A stretch of 64,000 nucleotides of DNA, from contig JAEWLI010000172.1 in the NCBI GenBank assembly GCA_023393375.1, positions 1 to 64,000 on the forward strand, written 5' to 3'. The number at the start of each line of letters is the position of its first letter. The first letter of the stretch is position 1. Shown one piece after another: positions 17,328 to 26,184 of the stretch. A program made the translations under genes and the position numbers. The DNA comes from Bacteroidota bacterium (lineage in GTDB: Bacteria; Bacteroidota; Bacteroidia; Cytophagales; Cyclobacteriaceae). Under the pieces are notes generated by a model, which worked only from the letters and a program-made list of their open reading frames with translations, searched no databases and had not been told where the DNA came from.

Positions 17328-18545
17328 TTAAGTATGATAATGTAAACTTTCATCCAATAATGGATGATTTCTTGCCACCAAAGATGCCTTAGTCAGAGCA
17401 TTAAACACTACAAAAAGAAAAGCTGAAGTAAATAACATGGTTACACCAATCTCCAACAATCCTATAGCCCCGTTATCTCCAACAGTAGACGGAGCCACTA
17501 ACAAATAAAAATCAACCCAATGACCGACAAGAATAAGTACTCCGGCAATCTTCAAAAAGATGCCATGTCTTTTAGATTCTCTGGTCATAAGAACTAAAAA
17601 TGGAAAGAAAAAGTTTAGGATAATATTCGCAAAAAACATCGGTTTGTAAACAGGACTGCGTAATCTTTCGACATAATAAAGTGATTCTTCCGGAATATTG
17701 GAATAATATATCAACATATATTGGCTAAACCACAGGTAAACCCAGAAAATACTGAATGCAAAAATATATTTACCCAGATCGTGTATATGATTTTGATTAA
17801 CCAGTGATAAATAACCATTGTCTTTTAATCCCAGAGTGATAAGGGTCATAACCACAAGACCTGTAACAAACCAGCCTGAAAACAAGTACCATCCAAATAA
17901 AGTGCTAAACCAGTGCGGATCAACCGACATCATCCAATCCCATGAAGCTGTGGAAGAAGTAACTGCAAATAGAATAATGAATATTACAGAATATTTTCTT
18001 ACTTTATGCCAATAAGCCACACCTCCATGTAAATCTTCTTCCAGAGAATATTTTCTGATCTGCCGGTACATCATATACCAGATCACAAAATACAAAATGG
18101 TCCTTATAATATAAAAGCCCTGGTTCAAGTACAATCTTTTCCCTTCAATAATTGGGTCATCACCTTCGTGTGTCCAATGAAAAAGTGTATGGCCTGCAAT
18201 TAAAAAAACTGCCAGGGTTATAATTCCTGCGTAAGGCAGCCAATCACCAAAAGCTTCAGGGACACGTTTCATGGCAACAAACCATCCGGACTGGGCTGCG
18301 TAATTCACCGCTACAAAGAACACACCTATCACCGCAATTCCTGTAAAATAAATATTATTCACCCAAATTGCTGTCCATAATCTGTCAATCCAAATGGGTC
18401 CATGTCCGGCACCATGTTCGGCATCGCCATGCGGTGTCAATTGGATAAACAGAATTCCTGCAATTATCAATAATACTCCCCCTGCTACCAGGTAGATCAG
18501 CCATTTCTTCAGAGTACTTGTAAAAATAAATTTGTCTTCAGCCAT
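17328..18545 (-). CDS. actF: ACIII subunit ActF (quinol:cytochrome c oxidoreductase membrane subunit)
   Basis: 405 residues, about ten membrane helices, an ActF/NrfD-like membrane protein. An early WLIYLVAGGVLLIIAGILF helix, the ASWDWMMSVDPHWFST segment and GWFVTGLVVMTLITLGL fit ActF of alternative complex III. ActF pairs with ActC in the membrane and is thought to help quinol oxidation or proton handling. It follows actE by 15 bp and leads into the oxidase genes, which supports a supercomplex of ACIII with the caa3-type oxidase. Confidence 0.92.
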   Translation of the reverse strand: MAEDKFIFTSTLKKWLIYLVAGGVLLIIAGILFIQLTPHGDAEHGAGHGPIWIDRLWTAIWVNNIYFTGIAVIGVFFVAVNYAAQSGWFVAMKRVPEAFGDWLPYAGIITLAVFLIAGHTLFHWTHEGDDPIIEGKRLYLNQGFYIIRTILYFVIWYMMYRQIRKYSLEEDLHGGVAYWHKVRKYSVIFIILFAVTSSTASWDWMMSVDPHWFSTLFGWYLFSGWFVTGLVVMTLITLGLKDNGYLSLVNQNHIHDLGKYIFAFSIFWVYLWFSQYMLIYYSNIPEESLYYVERLRSPVYKPMFFANIILNFFFPFLVLMTRESKRHGIFLKIAGVLILVGHWVDFYLLVAPSTVGDNGAIGLLEIGVTMLFTSAFLFVVFNALTKASLVARNHPLLDESLHYHT

Positions 18546-18560
18546 AGAACTTGTATATTT

Positions 18561-19193
18561 TTAATTGCTGTCACTAGGTTGTTGTTGAAGTTGTTGTACA
18601 TAATGGACGATTTTCCACCGATCCATTATATCTACCTGGCTTCCATAGGCTGCCATACGGTTGTATCCATAGGTGATCACATGATAAATATGGCCTTCTG
18701 TTACTGTTTGTACTCTTCCGGCGTTAAACAATGGAACTCCCATATATTTCTGACCTACCAATCCATCACCATGTCCGGCACCTCCATGACAGGGTGCACA
18801 ATGAATATTATATAAAGTCTGCCCCGATCTTAACACATCCTCAGTCGGGTCAAGAGGGTTTACCAGCGTTCGTGATGCTAAATCCAAACTATCTTCAGGT
18901 ATTCGATAGGGTGTTGCTCCATCTTCCCTCATTTTTACAGTGTTGGGAGGCGGTGTACGCATCGTCATATTGTAAGGATTATATGGGTTTGAATTATAAT
19001 ATTCCCCAGTTTCATCATCTCTTGAACTAGTGAGCGTACCTTCTTTTTCATCTGTTATTTGCTTCAATGCATCATAAGGCACGGAATGGTACATGTTGGG
19101 CGCATATTCAGTCCCCCTGTCATTTCCTCCTGCTCCACACGCCGATAACCCTGCGACAAGGAATAAAAAAGCTATATATTTAATATTGTCCAT
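18561..19193 (-). CDS. actE: ACIII mono-heme cytochrome c lipoprotein ActE
   Basis: 210 residues from the ATG at 19193. A GTG at 19220 in the same frame would add nine residues, but the ATG start gives a better lipoprotein signal (short N terminus, FLFLVAGLSAC lipobox). The mature protein has one heme c motif, CAPCH, with GAGHGDG after it and a C-terminal VDIMDRWKIVHYVQQLQ helix typical of class I cytochromes; the Met ligand is probably in YNRMAAYG. It ends in a Gln-rich tail. ActE accepts electrons in ACIII and can hand them to the oxidase. Confidence 0.92.
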   Translation of the reverse strand: MDNIKYIAFLFLVAGLSACGAGGNDRGTEYAPNMYHSVPYDALKQITDEKEGTLTSSRDDETGEYYNSNPYNPYNMTMRTPPPNTVKMREDGATPYRIPEDSLDLASRTLVNPLDPTEDVLRSGQTLYNIHCAPCHGGAGHGDGLVGQKYMGVPLFNAGRVQTVTEGHIYHVITYGYNRMAAYGSQVDIMDRWKIVHYVQQLQQQPSDSN

Positions 19194-19220
19194 ACTTTTC
19201 AGATTTCCTGTAGAATTCAC

Positions 19221-19751
19221 TTATTCTTTAAACTCCTTCAGATAAAAATCAGTAGCTCCGGTATTTTTGAAAAAATTCTTAATGTCGTCTGCTGTTTTTT
19301 TATTTTCAGCCAAATCAATCGCAACTACCATTTTGTCATTGCTACTTCTTATATCAAATATTCGGGGCTTTTTATAAGGTTTTAAATCACTGATGATCAT
19401 AAACGTACCTACCATACCCAATGCAGAAAGCAAAACCGTGATTTCAAAAGTGGCAGGGATAAAAGAAGGTAAAGCTACATAATCTTTACCACCAATGATC
19501 ATAGGCCAGTCTATGCCCATCATCCAGATTTGCATAAATAAAGCCAGAATACACCCTAATAATCCAAACAAAAAAGCCACTACAGGGAGTCGAGACCTCT
19601 TATAGCCCAGCACATGTCCAAGGCCATGAACAGCATAAGGTGTGAATACTTCATGAATCCGGACCCCATTCTTCCGTATGTCTGTTACAGCATTGATGAG
19701 CGTTTCCTCATCATCGTAAATACCGATTAAATAATTTTCACCAGTTTTCAT
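19221..19751 (-). CDS. actD: ACIII subunit ActD (DUF3341)
   Basis: 176 residues: a soluble N-terminal domain (YLIGIYDDEETLINAVTDIR, VFTPYAVHGLGHVLG), two membrane helices (about 57-80 and 101-124) and a soluble C-terminal ferredoxin-like end. This is the DUF3341 layout of ActD. It is a small membrane subunit of alternative complex III with no known cofactor. It starts 2 bp after actC and its stop adjoins the 5' end of actE. Confidence 0.93.
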   Translation of the reverse strand: MKTGENYLIGIYDDEETLINAVTDIRKNGVRIHEVFTPYAVHGLGHVLGYKRSRLPVVAFLFGLLGCILALFMQIWMMGIDWPMIIGGKDYVALPSFIPATFEITVLLSALGMVGTFMIISDLKPYKKPRIFDIRSSNDKMVVAIDLAENKKTADDIKNFFKNTGATDFYLKEFKE

Positions 19752-19753
19752 TT

Positions 19754-21157
19754 CTATAATTTCTTTTCGTCAATAGCATGTGGTTTACCATAAACTTTTT
19801 TATTATCCGAATGTGAGCCTAGTATACTTTTAACTTCGGAAATATTGATTACCGGAAAAAATTTAGCAAAAAGAAAGAACAAGGTAAAGAATAATCCAAA
19901 TGTAAAAAGATAGGTGCCCACATCATACAAAGTAGGATAGAACATCACCCAACTTGAAGGCAAATAATCACGATGCAATGAAGTAACTATAATTACAAAC
20001 CTTTCGAACCACATACCAATATTTACCACAATAGAAATAATGAAGGTAAATACCAGGCTGGTCCTGAGTTTTTTGAACCAAAACAACTGGGGTGAAATCA
20101 CATTACAGGTCATCATAATCCAGTATGCCCAGGCATAAGGCCCAGAAAACCTGTTTATAAAAGCATATTGTTCAAACTTAACTCCCGAATACCAAGACAT
20201 AAACAATTCCGTGATATAGGCAATCCCAACTATAGAACCCGTCACAATGATGATGATGTTCATGTATTCGATATGCTGAATGGTAATATAGTCTTCCAGC
20301 TTGTAAACTTTCCTTGTAATGATGAGTAAGGTGAGAACCATGGCAAACCCTGAAAAAATAGCTCCCGCAACAAAATAGGGAGGAAATATCGTGGTATGCC
20401 AACCAGGTATCACAGAGGTAGCGAAGTCGAATGATACTATTGTATGAACCGACAGAACCAACGGAGTAGCCAAACCAGCTAAAATCAACGATACTGATTC
20501 ATAACGTTCCCAGGTTTTAGCACCACCTGTCCAACCAAAACTCAAACTACCGTAGACAATTTTGGATATTTTGGTTTTTGCCCTGTCTCTTATTGCTGCA
20601 AAATCCGGGATGAGGCCAAGATACCAAAATACCAGAGAAACTATGAAATAAGTAGTAAGTGCAAAAGCATCCCAAACCAAGGGAGAATTAAAATTTACCC
20701 ATAGTGACCCAAATGAATTGGGCATGGGAAATATCCAGTAAAATCCCAACCATAACCGCCCCATGTGGAGCAATGGAAATAATGCGGCACACAATACTGC
20801 AAAAATTGTCATTGCTTCGGCTGCACGGTTGATGGACATGCGCCACTTTTGGCGGAATAATAATAAAACTGCGGAAATTAAAGTACCGGCGTGACCAATA
20901 CCCACCCACCAAACAAAGTTGGTAATGTCCCAGGCCCACCCTACGGTTTTGTTTAGCCCCCACATGCCTATTCCATCCCAAACCAATCGGAAAATCGCGT
21001 AGGAACCTATTGCCAACAATCCCAATGATAATGAAATGGCCACATACCATGATTTTGTAGGCTTGCTTTCCACATGCCTGACAACATCTTCAGTGACATC
21101 ACCCAGCGTTTTTCCGCCCTTTACTAATGGTTCACGTATGGCTGAAACTACCTCCAT
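19754..21157 (-). CDS. actC: ACIII NrfD/PsrC-like membrane subunit ActC
   Basis: 467 residues with about ten membrane helices. The conserved VWWVGIGHAGTLISAVLLLF segment and SVHTIVSFDFATSVIPGWHT segment identify an NrfD/PsrC-family ACIII subunit. It is expected to bind menaquinol near the periplasmic face next to the Fe-S subunit ActB. It lies 27 bp after actB and 2 bp before actD. Confidence 0.95.
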   Translation of the reverse strand: MEVVSAIREPLVKGGKTLGDVTEDVVRHVESKPTKSWYVAISLSLGLLAIGSYAIFRLVWDGIGMWGLNKTVGWAWDITNFVWWVGIGHAGTLISAVLLLFRQKWRMSINRAAEAMTIFAVLCAALFPLLHMGRLWLGFYWIFPMPNSFGSLWVNFNSPLVWDAFALTTYFIVSLVFWYLGLIPDFAAIRDRAKTKISKIVYGSLSFGWTGGAKTWERYESVSLILAGLATPLVLSVHTIVSFDFATSVIPGWHTTIFPPYFVAGAIFSGFAMVLTLLIITRKVYKLEDYITIQHIEYMNIIIIVTGSIVGIAYITELFMSWYSGVKFEQYAFINRFSGPYAWAYWIMMTCNVISPQLFWFKKLRTSLVFTFIISIVVNIGMWFERFVIIVTSLHRDYLPSSWVMFYPTLYDVGTYLFTFGLFFTLFFLFAKFFPVINISEVKSILGSHSDNKKVYGKPHAIDEKKL

Positions 21158-21184
21158 AATCTAAAAAGTTAAAATTTCTTTATG

Positions 21185-24100
21185 TTAAACCCGCTCCTTA
21201 TTTTTTATTTTAGTCAAATAAAAGATATTGGGCCTGGTATTAAGCTCTGATAAAACATTATATGCTCTTGGTTCCTTCGCGAATACCAAATTGGAATTTT
21301 CCATTCTGGTCAGATCCAGGTATTTGGAAATACTGCTTTCCTTGTCGTTCATATCGCCAAACATGATGGCATCTGCAGGACAAGCTTTAGCACAAGCTGT
21401 AGTAATTTCACCATCCTTAGGCCTTCTACCTTCCATTTTTGCATTTAATTTGCCTAATTGTATCCGTTGTACACAAAAGCTGCATTTTTCCATTACCCCA
21501 CGTGAACGAACGGTAACATCAGGATTTAATACCATTTTACCCAAATCACTGTACATGGCATTATTTACATGCATAAACTCTTTATTGTCATGGTATTTGA
21601 ACCAATTGAACCGCCTCACTTTATAAGGACAGTTATTAGCACAATAACGGGTACCAATACAACGGTTGTAAGTCATTTGGTTGAGCCCCTCGGTACTATG
21701 AGTAGTGGCGGCTACAGGACACACGGTTTCGCAAGGGGCATTGTTACATTGCTGGCAAAGCATCGGTTGAAAAATCACTTCAGGATTTTCTGCAGCTTCT
21801 TCTAATCCATCATAATTATCAGGTTCGGCAGAACTGTAATAACGATCAATCCTCAACCAGTGCATTTCTCTTCTGTTCAGCACTTCATTTTTACCTACCA
21901 CAGGTACGTTGTTTTCAACATTACATGAAACCACACAAGTACCACAACCAATACATGAGTTTAGATCAATCATCATTCCCCAGTGATGATTAGGGTATTC
22001 GTGCTCACGCCACAACGAGATTTCTTCTGCCCTCTTATCACCTTTAGAGGTATGTAACTTAGCCACAAATCTGCCTGCTGCCGGATTTTCTTGATATTCT
22101 GATAATGTTGCCTCCTGAATGATGGTTTCCCTACCCATATAAGTATGGTGAGTTTGGGTATGAGCTAATTTATAGCTTTTTCCTGACGGCTCAATTGACA
22201 CACCATCCATCAATAGATAATTCAATGTATTCCCACTGTACTTAACCAATGGATAAACATCAACACCAACCTTGTCTCCTACAGGACCTGAGCTTCTTCT
22301 TCCATAACCAATGGCAATACCCAGTGTACGGTTGGCCTGTCCTGGTTGGATCAACACAGGTATTTCAAAATTATTTCCTCCAACTTTTACATTAACCAAG
22401 GCAGTGTTGCCTTCGTTTACTTTGATTTTCCACTCACGGGCTGTTTGCTGAGAAACGGTTAAGTAATTACCCCAGCATACTTTGGACACAGGATCGGGTA
22501 GTTCCTGAAGCCACGGATTATTGGCCATTGAACCGGTGCCTACACCACTTTTTTCATAAAAAATCAGCTCCCATTCAGAGTTATCTGGTTTATAAGCTGC
22601 ATTGATGGCAGATGAAATAGCTGTTGGGTTGATATTGATACCAGGGGCCAATGTCTCTGTTGTATTTGGAATTTCCAATACTCCGGTCAATAATGTTTTA
22701 TCCCAGAAAGTCTGAAAATCCAAATATTCATTCTGAAGTGTGAAAAATGATTGCCGCCAATTATCCTGTAAATACGTGAAATAATCTGAAGTGACTCCTG
22801 ACCATTTGATCAGACTTTCTTCAGCTTGTCTGGTATTAAAAAGCGGTGTAATGGCAGGCTGCATAAGACTAAAAAAGCCTTTTTTAGGTTCTGCATCGTT
22901 CCAGGATTCCAAATAATGGTGTCCGGGAGCTACTATTTGAGTCAGGTTTGCTGTTTCGTCCAATCTCTCAGAAGTGGATACAGATAGGGAAATATTTGAT
23001 AATGCTTCGCCAATAATTTTTCCCTGAGGATGATCATAAACAGGATTACAACCATAGAAAATAACCGCATCTATACTTCCATTGGCCAATTCGTTTACAA
23101 ATTGCTGCATCGCTGCATCATTACCCTGACGATAGTATACAGGTGTAGCAATATTTATGATACCTGAAGTATACGAGCCCAACATGGTATTGATTTGGTT
23201 GATCACCTGTTGGATTGCAGGATCGTTAGAACCTGAAACTACTAAAGATTTTCCTCTTGTGGCCCATAATTCATCTGCTGCTTTCTCAAGATGATTAACT
23301 TCTCCCGGATCTTGAGCATTGATAACCGCAACACCAGCTTTTCGTGCGATCAGGTTATGTAATTTTACAATGGCTAAACCCTCCTGAGAAGGTTTTATGG
23401 GAGTACGGTAATCTGCATTAGCCCCAGTTAAGCTCATGAGTGCTTCGAACTGGTAATGGCGCGACATTTCCTTTTTACCTTTTCCGATTTTTCGGGTCTT
23501 GCTATACTGTTTGATAAACTCTATTGGAGAAATCCATGTCCCTAAAAAATCAGCTGAGAAGCTCACTATTGTTTCGGCAAGACTGAAATCGTAGGATGGA
23601 ATAATACTTTGTCCAAAATTAACCTGGTTGGCCATTGTGATACCGTATACTGAGTGCGCATCATAAACGATATGTTGGCTATTATTAAATGTAGCCATAA
23701 ATCCTTGTATGGCTTTTTGCGCAGTGGGGCTAATGATGGAATTACTTACAATACGTATCTGACCACCCTTTGAAACAACTTCTCGTAATTTTCCAATGAT
23801 GGATTGATCAACCTCCGACCAAGTGGTTTTTTCTTTATTTATGATTGGATCTTTCAGCCTATGGGTGTCGTATAACCCGAGTACTGAGGCTTCTACCTGC
23901 GCATTTACCCCACCCTTTGTGACATTTGAAAACTCATTTCCCTGAACTTTTATTGGTCTTCCTTCACGGGTTTTCACCACAATACTGCAATAATCACCCT
24001 TATGAATGTATGAAGAAGCATAATAATTTGGCACTCCGGGCACCAAATCAACTGGTTGATTAACAAAAGGAATTGCTTTACGAAGAGGAGCTTCACAGGC

Positions 24101-24286
24101 AGCCAAAGAAGCTGCTGCAATGCTGAAACCCATCATTTTTAAGAAATCTCTTCTGGAACTTCCACCATTTTCATTTTGACCAATTGGAAGATTTTCATAA
24201 AATTCTTTTTCGGCATTTTTTACAAATTCCGGATCATTGGATAATTGTTCTAATCCCTTCCAATAATGTTTCTTTTGAATTTTCAT
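21185..24286 (-). CDS. actB: ACIII iron-sulfur subunit ActB (fused molybdopterin-like and 4-cluster domains)
   Basis: 1033 residues. A Tat signal-like segment is present (SSRRDFLKMMGFSIAAASLA, ending before AAC). The middle is homologous to molybdopterin oxidoreductases, but ACIII subunits lack the cofactor. The C-terminal 300 residues have four Cys clusters: CIGCGTCVVSC, CQQCNNAPCETVCP, CIGTRYCANNCP, and CSFCVQR with CAKACP. Together these bind three 4Fe-4S and one 3Fe-4S in the known complexes. It forms the electron wire from quinol to the c-type hemes. It is preceded by actA by 38 bp. Confidence 0.95.
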   Translation of the reverse strand: MKIQKKHYWKGLEQLSNDPEFVKNAEKEFYENLPIGQNENGGSSRRDFLKMMGFSIAAASLAACEAPLRKAIPFVNQPVDLVPGVPNYYASSYIHKGDYCSIVVKTREGRPIKVQGNEFSNVTKGGVNAQVEASVLGLYDTHRLKDPIINKEKTTWSEVDQSIIGKLREVVSKGGQIRIVSNSIISPTAQKAIQGFMATFNNSQHIVYDAHSVYGITMANQVNFGQSIIPSYDFSLAETIVSFSADFLGTWISPIEFIKQYSKTRKIGKGKKEMSRHYQFEALMSLTGANADYRTPIKPSQEGLAIVKLHNLIARKAGVAVINAQDPGEVNHLEKAADELWATRGKSLVVSGSNDPAIQQVINQINTMLGSYTSGIINIATPVYYRQGNDAAMQQFVNELANGSIDAVIFYGCNPVYDHPQGKIIGEALSNISLSVSTSERLDETANLTQIVAPGHHYLESWNDAEPKKGFFSLMQPAITPLFNTRQAEESLIKWSGVTSDYFTYLQDNWRQSFFTLQNEYLDFQTFWDKTLLTGVLEIPNTTETLAPGININPTAISSAINAAYKPDNSEWELIFYEKSGVGTGSMANNPWLQELPDPVSKVCWGNYLTVSQQTAREWKIKVNEGNTALVNVKVGGNNFEIPVLIQPGQANRTLGIAIGYGRRSSGPVGDKVGVDVYPLVKYSGNTLNYLLMDGVSIEPSGKSYKLAHTQTHHTYMGRETIIQEATLSEYQENPAAGRFVAKLHTSKGDKRAEEISLWREHEYPNHHWGMMIDLNSCIGCGTCVVSCNVENNVPVVGKNEVLNRREMHWLRIDRYYSSAEPDNYDGLEEAAENPEVIFQPMLCQQCNNAPCETVCPVAATTHSTEGLNQMTYNRCIGTRYCANNCPYKVRRFNWFKYHDNKEFMHVNNAMYSDLGKMVLNPDVTVRSRGVMEKCSFCVQRIQLGKLNAKMEGRRPKDGEITTACAKACPADAIMFGDMNDKESSISKYLDLTRMENSNLVFAKEPRAYNVLSELNTRPNIFYLTKIKNKERV

Positions 24287-24324
24287 TTATTATAAGAATT
24301 CTATACAGTTCACAAAAAAAAAAA

Positions 24325-25608
24325 TTAATAATGGCATTTAGAACATTCCGTACCACCAATATCCAATACCAATAATGCTTCCTTGCCCAATTGTTCGTGC
24401 ATTCTCATGAGTTCATCATAATATTCATTTCCCTGCACATTCAATGGCGTAGTACGATGACAGTCGATACACCAGCCCATAGTAAGTGAGGCATGTTGTT
24501 GCACTACATCCATTTCTTCAACTTGGCCGTGACATGTCTCACAATCCACCCCACCTACATTTACATGTTGTGCGTGATTAAAATAAGAAAGATCGGGAAG
24601 ATTATGTATGCGAACCCATTGAATTGGTTCATTATTTTGATAAGCATCAATTACTTTTTTCAATTCCACATCGCCGGTAATTGTTCCAGTAATGATTCCT
24701 CCTTTTTCGGGATTGTGACAGTTCATACAAATATTAACTGCTGGAATACTTGCATTGGCACTGATCTGAGCGCCTGTGTGACAATAATTACAATCTATTT
24801 GATACGTCCCGGCATGAACTTTATGAGAAAACCAAACAGGTTGATCCGGCGCGTAGCCCTGTTGTACTCCTACCAGATATAGCTGATCTATTCCAGCCTT
24901 CATCATGACAGCTATAAGAATAAAGGCCAATATACCAATAAACGGAGAGCTAATTACAAATTTTTTGAAAGTTGAAGAGGAGTCTTTTCCTTTGGTAGTT
25001 TCTACAGGAAGTGGTTCACCCCGCTGTTTGAGGTATTTAGTAAGTGTGGCAATGATCATAGCCAGCACAATCAGAATTAATACCAATACAACTAGTACAC
25101 CAATAAGAATGATATTGATATATTGATTGGAAGGACCTGAACCCGATGCTCCTGTACCATCAGTGGCTGTCTCTTGTACTTGTGCTTCAGCTGCTACTAC
25201 CTGAGATTCATTTTGAATGTAGGCTAATACTGACAATACCTCATCATCGCTCAAGTATTGAAAAGATGGCATTGGGGTTTTATTATACTCCTCGAATAAT
25301 GCTACTGCATATTCATCACCACTTTGAATTACTTGTTGAGAATTATGGATAAATGCGATCAACCAAGGTAGTGGTCTTCGTTCAGTTACATCCTTTAATG
25401 CAGGACCTACCGTTTTTTGATTAATTTGATGACACATCTGGCATTCTTGTCTGAAAATGCTTCTACCTGATGCAATCGTCTCTTCGTCAGTAGGAATACC
25501 CTCTGTACCAGTTTCCTGAGCATGAAGTAAATTTGAAGAAAAACAAACAAAGAAAAAAAACGCCATTAGGACCAACCCATTTTTGGCCATTGGAATCACT
25601 TTTAACAT
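24325..25608 (-). CDS. actA: ACIII multi-heme cytochrome c ActA with N-terminal mono-heme domain
   Basis: 427 residues. A signal peptide ending in LLHAQ (a second ATG at codon 7 would also give one) is followed by a class I cytochrome domain (C56QMCH60, Met in PMPSFQYLS). A membrane helix follows (about 165-190), then a five-heme domain with CNYCH, CMNCH, CETCH, CIDCH and CSKCH. Six heme motifs in one protein differ from the five of the basic ActA; the extra mono-heme domain is a known Bacteroidota variant. It is the first gene of the respiratory directon, with a promoter-like sequence 60-90 bp upstream. Confidence 0.93.
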   Translation of the reverse strand: MLKVIPMAKNGLVLMAFFFFVCFSSNLLHAQETGTEGIPTDEETIASGRSIFRQECQMCHQINQKTVGPALKDVTERRPLPWLIAFIHNSQQVIQSGDEYAVALFEEYNKTPMPSFQYLSDDEVLSVLAYIQNESQVVAAEAQVQETATDGTGASGSGPSNQYINIILIGVLVVLVLILIVLAMIIATLTKYLKQRGEPLPVETTKGKDSSSTFKKFVISSPFIGILAFILIAVMMKAGIDQLYLVGVQQGYAPDQPVWFSHKVHAGTYQIDCNYCHTGAQISANASIPAVNICMNCHNPEKGGIITGTITGDVELKKVIDAYQNNEPIQWVRIHNLPDLSYFNHAQHVNVGGVDCETCHGQVEEMDVVQQHASLTMGWCIDCHRTTPLNVQGNEYYDELMRMHEQLGKEALLVLDIGGTECSKCHY

Positions 25609-25668
25609 ATGGATTATTTATTTTTCCAATAACAAACAAAAATCAATAAAGAAAAAAATACTGGTACA

Positions 25669-25700
25669 CAAAACTATGATTGTAAACTTCAATTTACAAA
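25669..25700 (-). promoter_or_regulatory. candidate promoter of the ACIII-oxidase directon
   Basis: Read on the minus strand this is TTTG, 20 bp, TAGTTTTG, which fits the Bacteroidota -33/-7 consensus (TTTG ... TAnnTTTG). It would start transcription about 55 bp upstream of the actA ATG. Confidence 0.5.
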
Positions 25701-26114
25701 TAAAAACAATGATTATAGCACAACTCCTTAGATCAAAATTAAATTTTTTGAAATAAAGTGTGTCAAAAAACTAAATATTAAAAAATAAATATAGTCAAAA
25801 ACACCATCCCTTGCTATTCATGTACCTTAACAAAAACCTAAGAATACCTGATGACGTGGTAACGATATTTTTTGCCTGCATTTCTTGACGGCAAAAATAA
25901 AAAACTATTTTGAATTCACACCACTACTGAATAAAAAATGACTAAAAATTACTCTTATTGCAGAATCATATCGAAAACACTGAGAACTAACTTAAAAAAT
26001 CGGTCTCAATTGTTTAATTTTGTTTCTGATTTTTCTTTTATAACAGTAATAATGTATGAAATTCTTTTCATTTTGGATTGTATTTTTTATCTGACATTGA
26101 AAACAATATTTTAT

Positions 26115-26122
26115 AACTTTGT
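26115..26122 (+). promoter_or_regulatory. candidate -7 element of the aconitase gene
   Basis: TAACTTTG matches TAnnTTTG and lies 62 bp upstream of the aconitase ATG. The nearest TTG (26097-26099) is only 15 bp away, shorter than usual, so the -33 match is poor. Confidence 0.4.
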
Positions 26123-26184
26123 AATACCTATTTCAGTTTTATAAATTAGACAAATTTTTTTATTCATTAAACACTTAATTGGAA

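Larger units (their letters stand above)
25609..26184. other. 576-bp AT-rich divergent intergenic region
   Basis: This region separates the respiratory directon (minus) from aconitase (plus) and probably carries both promoters. TTTTTGCC (25869-25876) and GGCAAAAA (25890-25897) form a perfect 8-bp hairpin in the middle. A 68-codon AT-rich frame at 25938-26144 has no family signs and is not called as a gene. Confidence 0.6.

Noticed and set aside
25938..26144. 68-codon ORF upstream of aconitase
   Set aside because: AT-rich, low-complexity, no family features, and overlaps the likely aconitase promoter.
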